A DNA stretch of 6,746 nucleotides. Origin: Thermoflexales bacterium (GTDB taxonomy: Bacteria > Chloroflexota > Anaerolineae > B4-G1 > SLSP01). The stretch's first letter is position 1. Each line of letters starts with the position of its first letter. The position numbers were made by a program, and so were the translations under genes. The notes under the pieces were generated by a model, which saw only the letters and a program-made list of their open reading frames with translations, did not search any database and was not told where the DNA came from. Below are positions 1 through 6,660 of the stretch, one piece after another. The stretch spans positions 1-6,746 of the forward strand of contig SLSP01000526.1 of NCBI GenBank assembly GCA_007130345.1, in the 5' to 3' direction.

Positions 1-121
1 CCAAAAATCCGATTTTTCCACACGCGACCTACTAAATATATGAAATTCGCACGCGGAAAATCTACATCTCGTATCAAGTTTCTAAAAAATCGGATTTTTT
101 AGGGTGCTTTCAGTAGAGTCA
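1..121 (-). repeat. MITE-like palindromic repeat, copy 1 (left part cut off by window edge)
   Basis: Read on the minus strand, this is the same element as 6123-6262 and 6523-6660. It begins TGACTCTACTGAAAG at base 121 and runs to the window edge, so roughly the last 19 bases are missing. It differs from copy 2 at about six positions over 121 bases. It contains both internal near-palindromes (CTAAAAAATC-C-GATTTTTTAG and the GGAAAAATC/GGATTTTTGG type). It has no coding capacity. The conserved TGACTC end faces inward, towards the kinase gene. It is strongly AT-rich compared with the coding DNA beside it. The MITE call rests on size, terminal inverted repeats and copy number; no transposase is visible. 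Confidence 0.85.
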
Positions 122-209
122 GTTATGCGTGTATTCGTGGCCGGCCCTCACCTGAACGGTTACGCACGGGTTCTATTATACGCGAGGCACCGGAGGTTGC
201 CAAAGCACG

Positions 210-248
210 CTTCAGCATGAAACTTTTGTAGTCTTTACAAAACTGAAG
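210..248. promoter_or_regulatory. Dyad-symmetric element in the kinase leader region
   Basis: Perfect arms TTTTGTA (224-230) and TACAAAA (236-242) flank a 5-nt loop. Outside them CTTCAG (210-215) and CTGAAG (243-248) are also exact reverse complements, with an 8-nt unpaired stretch on the left side only. The element ends about 28 bases before the candidate -35 box of the kinase operon. It could be an operator, or the decayed terminator of a gene lost upstream. There is no T-tract typical of an intrinsic terminator. The symmetry is directly visible; the role is unknown. Confidence 0.35.
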
Positions 249-275
249 TGTTACCAAACTTTAACGCCCTGTGTA

Positions 276-303
276 TTGATTCTTGGCGTGACTATGCTAC
301 ACT
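276..303 (+). promoter_or_regulatory. Candidate sigma70-type extended -10 promoter of the kinase operon
   Basis: A -35-like TTGATT (276-281) is followed after 16 bases by a -10-like TACACT (298-303). TG at 295-296 is placed as in an extended -10 motif (TGnTAnnnT). Each hexamer matches 4 of 6 consensus positions. Transcription would start near 310, giving a leader of about 87 nt to ATG 397 or about 36 nt to TTG 346. It is the best promoter match in the 122-345 region, but the call is by eye only. Confidence 0.45.
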
Positions 304-396
304 AAATTCACGTCACACTATGTAACCGAGGGCGAGAATTTTGGCTTGACCCCTCACGCGGATGAAACCCACATCAAAAGGCGCGCCTGTGTACCG

Positions 397-3300
397 ATGA
401 ACGATTTAGCTGACACGACCCATAACCGGACTTCGCAGCCTTCCCCGGTGGAGAAGGCTCTCCGCCCCCGCGAATTTGAACGCCATTCTCACCACCAAAC
501 CGAGACGCTGTATCGCCTGGCGCGCTCGCTGATTCACGTCGATGGGCTGGAGCAGGTGATGCGCCTGGGCGTGGAGAGCGTCGGCGCGGCGCTGGCTGCG
601 GATTGCGTGAGCCTGGCGACTTTGGAGGCCGGCGGAGAGCGCGTGACGGCTCTGGCGCACAGTCCCCGCTGCACCATCACCCACGAAGCGGAGGCTTTCC
701 TGGCGCTGTGGGGCGATCTGGCGCGTTGGGTGATGGCCGCGAATGAGCCGCTTGCCGTGCAATCCGTTCAACCGGATCCCCGCGAGGGCGAGCGAGAGCA
801 CGCGCTGCGCGTCGAGGCGCGCGTCGGCGCGGTCACTGTCGTGCCGCTGATCTACCACGAGCGCGCGCTCGGCGTCCTGTTAGCCGCGCAACACATCGAT
901 CGCCCACCTTTTGGGGAGCAAGATACAGCGTTGCTGGCGACCATCGCCAACCAGATCGCGGCAGCCATCCAAAACGCGCACCTCGTTACCTCGTTGGAGC
1001 AGGAGAAGGCCCGGCTGGAATTGCTCTATCGCCTGAGCCGCTATCTCTCAGAGACGTTGGACATTCAAGCGGTGGCGCAGCGCGCTCTGGACGAAATCTG
1101 TAGCGTGCTGAACACCCTGTGGGGCAGCTTAATCGTCGGCGTTCCCGGCAGCAATGGCCTCAAGTTGATGGCGGTTTCGGGCTACACCGCCGAGCGCGTG
1201 GAATCGCTGGCGGAGCGGCTGGATTTGCATGAGGGGGACGGGCTGGCCGGATGGGTTCACGCGCATCGGCAATCGGTGTTGCTGGATGATGTCACGCGGG
1301 ATCCGCGCTGGTTGCCCGTCGCCGGGTTGGATGACAAGGTGCGCTCTGTGGTCTGCGTGCCCTTGATCTACGGCGAAGAGGCTGTCGGCGCGCTCTCCGT
1401 CTCCAGCGCGGCGCGGGGCTTCTTTAATGAAGGCCACCTGCGCCTGGTGGAATCCACCGCGACGACAGTAGCCGTAGCCATCACCAACGCGCGCTATGTC
1501 CAGGAGGTGAAGCAGCGCGCGTGGGAGCAGGAGCAAGTGAGCCACATCGTGCGCGCGCTCAACACCCTGGACGTTAAAGCGGCCTTCCCTGTGCTGGCGC
1601 GGGGCACGCGCGAGTTGACCGGCTGCCAACATATCTGCCTCGCCTTGCTCACCGCGAGCGGAGAACGGCTGTCCGTCACGATGTTGGACTCCCCCAGCGC
1701 GACTTTGGAGGATGGGCGCTGTATCCCCATAACCGCTATCCCCGCGTATCAGGCCGTCCTGCACGACTGCGCCTACCTTATCGAAGATGACCTGGACGCG
1801 GTCTCTGAGGGCATCTGCTACATGCACGGCGTGCGCTCCCGCGTCAGCCTGGGACTGCGGGCCGGCGGAGAGAGCATCGGCGTCCTTAGCCTGGGGGCCG
1901 AGGTGCCGCGCACCTTCCATCCGGCGCAAATCCCCATCTTGCAGCAGATCGCCGACGCGCTGGCGATTGCCATTGAGCACAGTCGCCTCTTCCGCGCCGA
2001 GCAGCGGCAGCGCGAACTGGCCGAGCGCTTGCGGGATACCGCCTTGCTGGTCAACAACCTCGATTTCCAGCAGGTGTTGGAAGCGATTATGGAGCAGCTA
2101 GAGAGCCTTTTCCCTTACGCCAGCGGCACCATCCTCCTGCTAGAAGACGATGTGATGCGCATTATCGCCGCGCGCAACCTCGCGCCGGAGACGGTGGGCC
2201 GCGAGATGCCCCTGGCGGATTTTCCCTATAACCAGCGGCTGGCCCAGGGCGAGATCGTGGTGATCGCCGACACGGCCCAGGCGAAGGGCGAGTGGGTACA
2301 GTTTGAGGAGGGCGCGCACATCCGCTCCAACATCGGCGTGCCCCTCTGGGTGCGGGATCGCGTCATCGGCGCGCTGACCATCGACAGCGATGTGCCACAT
2401 TCCTACGACGCGCAAGACACGCGCCTGGTACAGGCGTTCGCGCAGCAGGCGGCGCTCGCCATCGAGAACGCCCGGCTTTTTGAGGCCGAGCGCGCCCAAC
2501 GCGAGCTATCGGAGGCGCTGGAAGAGGCGGCGGCGGTGGTGAGCAGCGCCCTGGATTTCGAGCGCGTGCTCGATCATATCCTGGATCAAGTCGCCAGAGT
2601 TGTCGAAGGCGATACTTTCAATATCATGATGATAGAGGAAGGCATGGCCCGCGTCGTGCGCTGGCGCGGCTACGAGGTGTTCGATTTTGTGGATGAGATT
2701 AGTTCCACAACCGTGCCGCTAGAGAAGTATCCTAGCCTGGTGACGATGGTGAAGACCGGCGAAGCGGTGGTGATTCCCAACACTTCGCAAGACCCCGCGT
2801 GGATTTCCTCGCCGACGCGGACGTGGCGGCGGTCTTACGTCGCCGCGCCGATTCGCGTGGCCGGAGAGACGGTGGGCTTCTTAAATGTGAACAGTTCGCG
2901 CGCGGGATGCTTTAACGCCCATGACGCCCGACGTTTGCAGACCTTCGCCGATCACGCGGCCATCGCCATCCAGAACGCCCATCTCTACGAGCAGCAGTTG
3001 CATTACGCCGAGCAGTTGGAGCGGCGCGTGCGCGAGCGCACCATCCAACTTGAAGCGCGGAACGCCTGGCTAGAGGCCATCCTCAGCAGCACCTCTGAGG
3101 GCATCATCGTCACCGATGGCGACGGCAGCATCGTCCAGACTAACCGCGTCGCCGGCCTGTGGCTGGATCAGACGCTCTCTTCGGCGGATGTGGCGCGCTT
3201 GCGGCAGACGGTGCGCGATCTGGCGCGAAAGGCCGCCATGCACCCAGATACCGTCATCGAGCTGACGGGGATGGATCTGGAACTGAGCGCGGCCCCTATC

Positions 3301-4104
3301 TCTGGACAGGGCACCCTGGGGCCGGCGGTGGTCGTGGCCGTCCACGACGTCACCTACCTGACCGCCCTGGATCGGATGAAATCGCAGTTCGTCTCCAACG
3401 TCTCGCACGAATTGCGCACGCCCATCACGGCGATCCGGCTGTACTGCTCGCTGATCAAGACCGCGCCGCCCAAGCGTCTGACGCAATACATCCGGGCGCT
3501 GGATCAAGAGTCCGAGCGATTGGGCAAGCTCGTGCAGGACATCCTGGACATCTCCCGCATGGAAGGGGGGCGGTTAGAGCTAGAGGTTGAGCCGGCCGAT
3601 CTTAACGCGCTGGTCAGCACCGTCGTGAAAAGTCATCGCGTGTTGGCGGAGGCCAAGTCGCAACAACTCATTTGGCAGGCCCCGGCGGAGTCGCTGGACA
3701 TCCGCGCCGACAGCCGCAAGTTTGTGCAGGTGCTCAATAATTTGGTGGAAAACGCCATCCATTACACGCCCGAAGGGGGCGTCATCCGCCTCACCACCGG
3801 GCCGCAGACATCTGAGGGGCGGGCGTGGGCCGTTGTGCGGATCGCCGATACCGGCATCGGCATCTCCCAAGATGAAATCGCGCAGGTATTTGAGCGGTTC
3901 TTCCGGGGCAGTCAACCGAGGGAGATGCAAATTCAGGGCAGTGGATTAGGGTTAGCCATCGCGCGAGAAATTCTCGAACTGCACGGGGGCAAAGTGACCG
4001 TGGAGAGTCAGGTGAACGTCGGTTCGACGTTTACCGTGTGGATGCCTTTATCGCCTGGGGCGGAGCAATATCAAGCATATTTTAGGGGGGTAAACGAATG
4101 GTAG
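397..4104 (+). CDS. Multi-GAF (5x) PAS sensor histidine kinase, soluble
   Basis: This is a cytoplasmic sensor kinase with no signal peptide or membrane segment. Counting from ATG 397 (1235 residues), five GAF domains lie at about 39-198, 208-368, 378-531, 541-696 and 705-865. Each closes with the same helix type (for example NQIAAAIQNAHL, FAQQAALAIENARLF), and most carry a VPL-like strand followed by (I/V)G(A/V)L. A coiled-coil linker (~863-895, LERRVRERTIQLEARN) leads into a PAS-like region (~888-986). HisKA follows with the H-box SHELRTP (His1004), then HATPase with N-box NNLVENAIHYT (Asn1115, Asn1119), G1 DTGIGI (Asp1151), F-box FERFF and G2 GSGLGL. All catalytic motifs are intact, so it should autophosphorylate. 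ATG 397 was preferred over an in-frame TTG at 346, which adds 17 unconserved-looking residues; TTG has a GAGGG 13 bases upstream, so the start is uncertain. The gene overlaps the next by 7 bp. The ligands of the GAF domains cannot be read from sequence. Confidence 0.96.
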   Translation: MNDLADTTHNRTSQPSPVEKALRPREFERHSHHQTETLYRLARSLIHVDGLEQVMRLGVESVGAALAADCVSLATLEAGGERVTALAHSPRCTITHEAEAFLALWGDLARWVMAANEPLAVQSVQPDPREGEREHALRVEARVGAVTVVPLIYHERALGVLLAAQHIDRPPFGEQDTALLATIANQIAAAIQNAHLVTSLEQEKARLELLYRLSRYLSETLDIQAVAQRALDEICSVLNTLWGSLIVGVPGSNGLKLMAVSGYTAERVESLAERLDLHEGDGLAGWVHAHRQSVLLDDVTRDPRWLPVAGLDDKVRSVVCVPLIYGEEAVGALSVSSAARGFFNEGHLRLVESTATTVAVAITNARYVQEVKQRAWEQEQVSHIVRALNTLDVKAAFPVLARGTRELTGCQHICLALLTASGERLSVTMLDSPSATLEDGRCIPITAIPAYQAVLHDCAYLIEDDLDAVSEGICYMHGVRSRVSLGLRAGGESIGVLSLGAEVPRTFHPAQIPILQQIADALAIAIEHSRLFRAEQRQRELAERLRDTALLVNNLDFQQVLEAIMEQLESLFPYASGTILLLEDDVMRIIAARNLAPETVGREMPLADFPYNQRLAQGEIVVIADTAQAKGEWVQFEEGAHIRSNIGVPLWVRDRVIGALTIDSDVPHSYDAQDTRLVQAFAQQAALAIENARLFEAERAQRELSEALEEAAAVVSSALDFERVLDHILDQVARVVEGDTFNIMMIEEGMARVVRWRGYEVFDFVDEISSTTVPLEKYPSLVTMVKTGEAVVIPNTSQDPAWISSPTRTWRRSYVAAPIRVAGETVGFLNVNSSRAGCFNAHDARRLQTFADHAAIAIQNAHLYEQQLHYAEQLERRVRERTIQLEARNAWLEAILSSTSEGIIVTDGDGSIVQTNRVAGLWLDQTLSSADVARLRQTVRDLARKAAMHPDTVIELTGMDLELSAAPISGQGTLGPAVVVAVHDVTYLTALDRMKSQFVSNVSHELRTPITAIRLYCSLIKTAPPKRLTQYIRALDQESERLGKLVQDILDISRMEGGRLELEVEPADLNALVSTVVKSHRVLAEAKSQQLIWQAPAESLDIRADSRKFVQVLNNLVENAIHYTPEGGVIRLTTGPQTSEGRAWAVVRIADTGIGISQDEIAQVFERFFRGSQPREMQIQGSGLGLAIAREILELHGGKVTVESQVNVGSTFTVWMPLSPGAEQYQAYFRGVNEW
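4084..4090 (+). promoter_or_regulatory. Ribosome binding site of the receiver-kinase gene
   Basis: AGGGGGG lies 7 bases upstream of ATG 4098, inside the last codons of the upstream kinase gene. The strong purine tract and the 7-bp stop/start overlap (ATGGTAG) fix the start of the second gene and suggest translational coupling. Confidence 0.75.
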
Positions 4105-5213
4105 AAAAACATATACTCATCGTTGAGGATCACGATTTATTGTTGTTGGCTATCCGCGACATTCTGGAAGTGGAGGGCTACACTGTCAAAACGGCGACCG
4201 ATGGGCTGGACGCCCTGGCCGTGATGGAGAGCTATATGCCCGACCTCATCGTGGCGGATATTTCGATGCCGCGCATGGACGGATACCGCTTCTTCGAGGC
4301 CGTGCGCGCCAACCCCGCGTGGGTGCCCATCCCCTTCATCTTCCTCACCGCGCGGGCCGAGCGCGAAGATCGGCTCAAGGGCAAGGCGATGGGGGCGGAG
4401 GATTACATCACCAAGCCCTTCGATCCCCAGGAATTGGTGATCGCGGTTTCGTCGCGTCTGGGGCGTGCAGAAGCCATCCGCGAGGCCACCGAGACGGAAT
4501 TCGAGGAGTTGAAGCAGCAGATCATCACCCTCCTGAGCCACGAATTGCGCACGCCGCTGACCAGCGTGTACGGCTATACCGAACTCGCGCTGGATGAGGC
4601 GTCTAATATGCCGCCCAACGACTTCCAGCAATTCCTCACGGGCATCAAGAAGGGTGCCGACCGGCTGACGCATCTGGTGGAAGACTTGCTGCTGGTGGTG
4701 CGCCTCGATACCGGCCAACTGGAACGCGAATTCGAGATGCTCGGCAAGGTTAAAACGGATTTGGGGGCCTTCATTGAGCGCTCGGTGCGCTTGCGCGAGG
4801 CCGAGGCGCGGGCGCAGGGCCTCGAGCTGGTGGTAGCGGTGGATCCGGACTTGCCACCGGTGCGCGTCTACGAATACTTCCTCAGCGATGCTCTGGATCG
4901 CCTCATCGATAACGCCATCAAGTTCTCGCGCGGGCGGGGCAAGCAGGTGGTGGTCACGGTGCGCAAGCGCGAGGAGTGGTTGGAGATCACGGTACAGGAT
5001 GAGGGCGTGGGCGTCCCCGCCGCCGAACTCCACAAGCTCTTCGAGCGCTTCCGGCAGATCAACCGCGACAAGATGGAGCAGCAGGGGACGGGCCTGGGCC
5101 TGGCTATCGTCAAGGCCCTGATCACCTGTATGAATGGCGAAGTCGGCGCGGAAAGCACCTCCGGCAAAGGGAGCACCTTCATCGTGCGCTTGCCGGCCCT
5201 CAAACAAACCTGA
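4098..5213 (+). CDS. Receiver-first hybrid histidine kinase (REC-HisKA-HATPase)
   Basis: This 371-residue soluble protein starts with a complete receiver domain (~1-122): acidic pair Glu10-Asp11 in ILIVEDHD, phospho-acceptor Asp54 in VADISMPRMDG, Thr84 and Lys106 in YITKPFD. A helical linker leads to HisKA with the H-box SHELRTPLTS (His148). HATPase follows, with N-box RLIDNAIKFS (Asn272), G1 DEGVGV (Asp301), F-box FERF and G2 GTGLGL (~330-335). The first Asn usual in the N-box is Arg268 here, but the Mg-binding Asn is kept, so activity is expected. There is no DNA-binding or enzymatic output domain. It is translated from a coupled start inside the end of the upstream kinase gene, so its receiver is the obvious phosphate acceptor for that kinase (inference). 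Its own kinase core would pass the signal to a regulator encoded elsewhere. It may instead work as a phosphate sink or an allosteric partner. Confidence 0.96.
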   Translation: MVEKHILIVEDHDLLLLAIRDILEVEGYTVKTATDGLDALAVMESYMPDLIVADISMPRMDGYRFFEAVRANPAWVPIPFIFLTARAEREDRLKGKAMGAEDYITKPFDPQELVIAVSSRLGRAEAIREATETEFEELKQQIITLLSHELRTPLTSVYGYTELALDEASNMPPNDFQQFLTGIKKGADRLTHLVEDLLLVVRLDTGQLEREFEMLGKVKTDLGAFIERSVRLREAEARAQGLELVVAVDPDLPPVRVYEYFLSDALDRLIDNAIKFSRGRGKQVVVTVRKREEWLEITVQDEGVGVPAAELHKLFERFRQINRDKMEQQGTGLGLAIVKALITCMNGEVGAESTSGKGSTFIVRLPALKQT

Positions 5214-5215
5214 TT

Positions 5216-6022
5216 TTACGCCACGAGCCAATGGGTGATGACAACCATCACCCAGGCGGTGGGTTGCAACAGAAGCTGCGCCACCAGCGTGCCTAGCAAC
5301 TGCGCGCTTACCTGCCACACGGTGATATAGGTCACGTCTTTGAGAGGGCGGCGTCCCTGGAGCGCGCCATCCACTACCTGCGCCGCAATGGGATTGATGA
5401 TGAAGATGGTCAGCAGCAACCCGCCGCCGGCGAGCAGCGGAGAGAGGCTCGCGGCGGTGCGGGGCGCGTGCGGGGCCAGGGCACTGGCATACATCGCGGC
5501 TGCGCTGCTCACGGTGCTGATCGCCGTAGCGGTGATACTTGCCAGCAGAAAGTACTTCGGGAAAGGGCTGCGCCGCGACTGGCGGATGACCTGGAGGCGC
5601 GGGGGAGTCAGTTCGTGGCGGATATTCCAGAGTCCCTGCACCGAAGCCGCGTGAACCACCACGCGCGGCATCGAGTGTCGCTTGCCGTAAGAGTCTACCC
5701 CGCGCGCCAGCACCCGGCTCAATGTAGGCGTCAACAACCCCGCGACTAAAGTCCCCATAGTCGCCGCCAGCAGCAACACCCGGTACACCACGAGCAGCGT
5801 CGCGGTATTCTGCTCGGCCACGGCAATATCGGTAATACTGGCGAGCAATGGCCCCAAGACCAACCCCGCAGTCCGCGAGCCTAACGTCAACACGTTATAC
5901 AGCGATTGCGCCAGCGTCGGTTGCCCGGTGCGCACGCCCGCCAGCCGCGCGGCGTAAGAACTGGTGTGAATCGTCTGTGCCAGCGTCGCCAGCACGAAGA
6001 TCACGATAAATAGGATTAGCAT
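5216..6022 (-). CDS. amj: Amj/DUF2837-family lipid II flippase-like membrane protein
   Basis: This is a 268-residue integral membrane protein with about six hydrophobic segments (~2-20, 44-66, 74-97, 157-182, 192-217, 231-266). The N-terminal signature YAARLAGVRTG (23-33) followed by SLYNVLTLGSRTAGLVLGPL is what I recognise as the Amj (B. subtilis YdaH) family. Length also fits. In B. subtilis Amj moves the peptidoglycan precursor lipid II across the membrane as an alternative to MurJ. The start chosen is ATG 6022, because AAGGAG (6028-6033) lies 5 bases upstream; an upstream in-frame GTG at 6040 would place that site inside the gene. The gene converges on the receiver-kinase gene with only 2 bp between stop codons. 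Family assignment is from remembered sequence, with no search run. The symbol carries over family membership, not proven flippase activity. Confidence 0.82.
   Translation of the reverse strand: MLILFIVIFVLATLAQTIHTSSYAARLAGVRTGQPTLAQSLYNVLTLGSRTAGLVLGPLLASITDIAVAEQNTATLLVVYRVLLLAATMGTLVAGLLTPTLSRVLARGVDSYGKRHSMPRVVVHAASVQGLWNIRHELTPPRLQVIRQSRRSPFPKYFLLASITATAISTVSSAAAMYASALAPHAPRTAASLSPLLAGGGLLLTIFIINPIAAQVVDGALQGRRPLKDVTYITVWQVSAQLLGTLVAQLLLQPTAWVMVVITHWLVA
5232..5254. terminator. Perfect 9-bp hairpin at the convergent gene junction
   Basis: TGGGTGATG (5232-5240) and CATCACCCA (5246-5254) are exact reverse complements around a 5-nt loop. The hairpin lies 18 bases past the receiver-kinase stop codon and inside the last codons of the amj-like gene. 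No T-run follows on either strand, so it is not a classical intrinsic terminator. It could stabilise 3' ends or pause polymerase where the two transcripts meet. The sequence must also encode WVMVVITHW, so chance is possible. Confidence 0.35.
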
Positions 6023-6027
6023 AAGGT

Positions 6028-6033
6028 CTCCTT
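6028..6033 (-). promoter_or_regulatory. Shine-Dalgarno site deciding the amj start
   Basis: On the minus strand AAGGAG is followed by 5 bases (ACCTT) and then ATG at 6022. This is the strongest ribosome binding site in the window, and it excludes the upstream GTG at 6040 as the likely start. I see no convincing -35/-10 pair in the amj leader (6034-6122). Confidence 0.8.
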
Positions 6034-6122
6034 GACGCACGGACTCGGTTAAGAGTAACTGATCAATGCTTGCGGTTATCCAGAGCTTCTCCGAGTAACC
6101 ACAAGACGGTTAGGAGAATCAA

Positions 6123-6262
6123 TGACTCTACTGAAAGAACCCTAAAAAATCCGATTTTTTAGAACCTTGATACTATATGTAGATTTTTCGCGTGCGAATT
6201 TCATATATATAGTAGGTCGCGTGTGGAAAAATCGGATTTTTGGACTTTTTTCAGGGGACTCA
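6123..6262 (+). repeat. MITE-like palindromic repeat, copy 2 (complete, 140 bp)
   Basis: The element runs from TGACTCTACTGAAAGAACCC to TTTTTTCAGGGGACTCA. The two ends form an imperfect terminal inverted repeat of about 35 bp: the left end reads TGACTCTACTGAAAGAA and the right end, reversed, reads TGAGTCCCCTGAAAAAA, both then running into AAAAATCCGATTTTT. The interior is also partly self-complementary (TACTATAT near 6171 against ATATAGTA near 6205), so the whole unit can fold back on itself. It contains a perfect palindrome with 10-bp arms at 6142-6151 and 6153-6162. It has no plausible gene. It lies just upstream of the amj-like gene and is inverted relative to copy 1. Confidence 0.88.
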
Positions 6263-6460
6263 ATACGATAGCGAGTAACCAGTCTACGATTTTCACCGAC
6301 CCCTGCTTGTGAATGGCAAATGACGAACGGCGATGGAAATAGCGGGCCATTGCAGTTTAACACAACCCGATAATCGCGCCAACGGTTTTGACTCAGCGCG
6401 TGGGCATCCTCGATTTGAGTACAATTTTTCCGCAACACCGCAAAAGTCACCCTGTTTGGG
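6263..6460. other. Non-coding spacer between repeat copies 2 and 3
   Basis: I see no credible gene, RNA or terminator here. A minus-strand open frame crosses it and repeat copy 2, but it has no ribosome site, and its translation follows the repeats. Base composition is intermediate between the genes and the AT-rich repeat. The stretch holds one short repeat-like string, listed separately. Confidence 0.6.
6309..6336. repeat. Fragment resembling a dispersed GAATGGCAAATGACGAA-type intergenic repeat
   Basis: The string begins GTGAATGGCAAATGACGAAC and continues with GGCGATGG. Its short, imperfect GAATGGC / GACGAACGGCGA periodicity resembles intergenic repeats I associate with Chloroflexota and other repeat-rich environmental bacteria. 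There is only one copy in the window, so the repeat call rests on recollection rather than on comparison here. Confidence 0.3.
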
Positions 6461-6522
6461 ACACGGATAAACACAGATTTCACGGATAAAACCAAAAATC
6501 CATGTTTTTCCGTGTAAATCCG
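6461..6522. repeat. CACGGAT-type dispersed repeat, left of copy 3
   Basis: CACGGAT occurs at 6462-6468 and 6481-6487, and its reverse complement ATCCGTG at 6518-6524. They are separated by AT-rich linkers such as ACAGATTT and AAAACCAAAAATCC. The block 6481-6510 is repeated almost exactly, in the same orientation, at 6659-6689 on the far side of MITE-like copy 3. Similar 'ATCCGTG...CACGGAT' strings are common intergenic repeats in several repeat-rich phyla. The repeat is seen directly; its function is unknown. Confidence 0.6.
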
Positions 6523-6660
6523 TGACTCTACTGAAAGAACCCTAAAAAATCCGATTTTTTAGAACTTGATACTATATGTAGATTTTTCGCGTGCGAATTT
6601 CATATATGTAGTAGGTCGCATGTGGAAAAATCGGATTTTTGGACTTTTTCAGGAGACTCA
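6523..6660 (+). repeat. MITE-like palindromic repeat, copy 3 (complete, 138 bp)
   Basis: Same orientation as copy 2, from which it differs by three substitutions and two single-base deletions. Ends are TGACTCTACTGAAAG and CTTTTTCAGGAGACTCA. The adjoining bases on both sides belong to the CACGGAT-type repeat, so the inverted symmetry extends outward to ATCCGTGA on the left and TCACGGAT on the right. That extension is absent at copy 2 and therefore comes from the insertion site. Confidence 0.88.

Noticed and set aside
125..220. Short plus-strand open frame of 31 codons starting MRVFVAG right after repeat copy 1
   Set aside because: The start resembles the opening of nucleotide-sugar epimerases, but there is no glycine-rich motif after it, no ribosome site, and the frame stops at 31 codons. 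Most likely chance; a decayed gene remnant cannot be excluded.
1780..1850. GAF3 string CYMHGVRS as a possible bilin-binding cysteine of a cyanobacteriochrome-type GAF
   Set aside because: The Cys lies too close to the GVRS strand (about 5 residues instead of about 10), and the Cys-His pair and the Asp motif expected in such GAF domains are absent.
1129..1980. Long minus-strand open frames opposite the two kinase genes (also near 4137-5318)
   Set aside because: These are antisense shadows of GC-rich coding sequence. The plus frames have complete, ordered catalytic domains and the minus frames show no recognisable protein.
6092..6281. Shared 10-mer CGAGTAACCA at 6092-6101 and 6272-6281 on both sides of repeat copy 2
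   Set aside because: Too short and too far from the element ends to be a target duplication; probably coincidence.
6142..6495. Minus-strand open frame of 117 codons
   Set aside because: It runs through repeat copy 2, the non-coding spacer and part of the CACGGAT repeat. It has no ribosome site, and its sequence is a direct translation of repeat strings.
1..6660. Repeat copies read as a CRISPR array
   Set aside because: Only three copies, 140 bp long, in mixed orientation and with kilobase or 260-bp spacing; nothing like short regular repeats and spacers.
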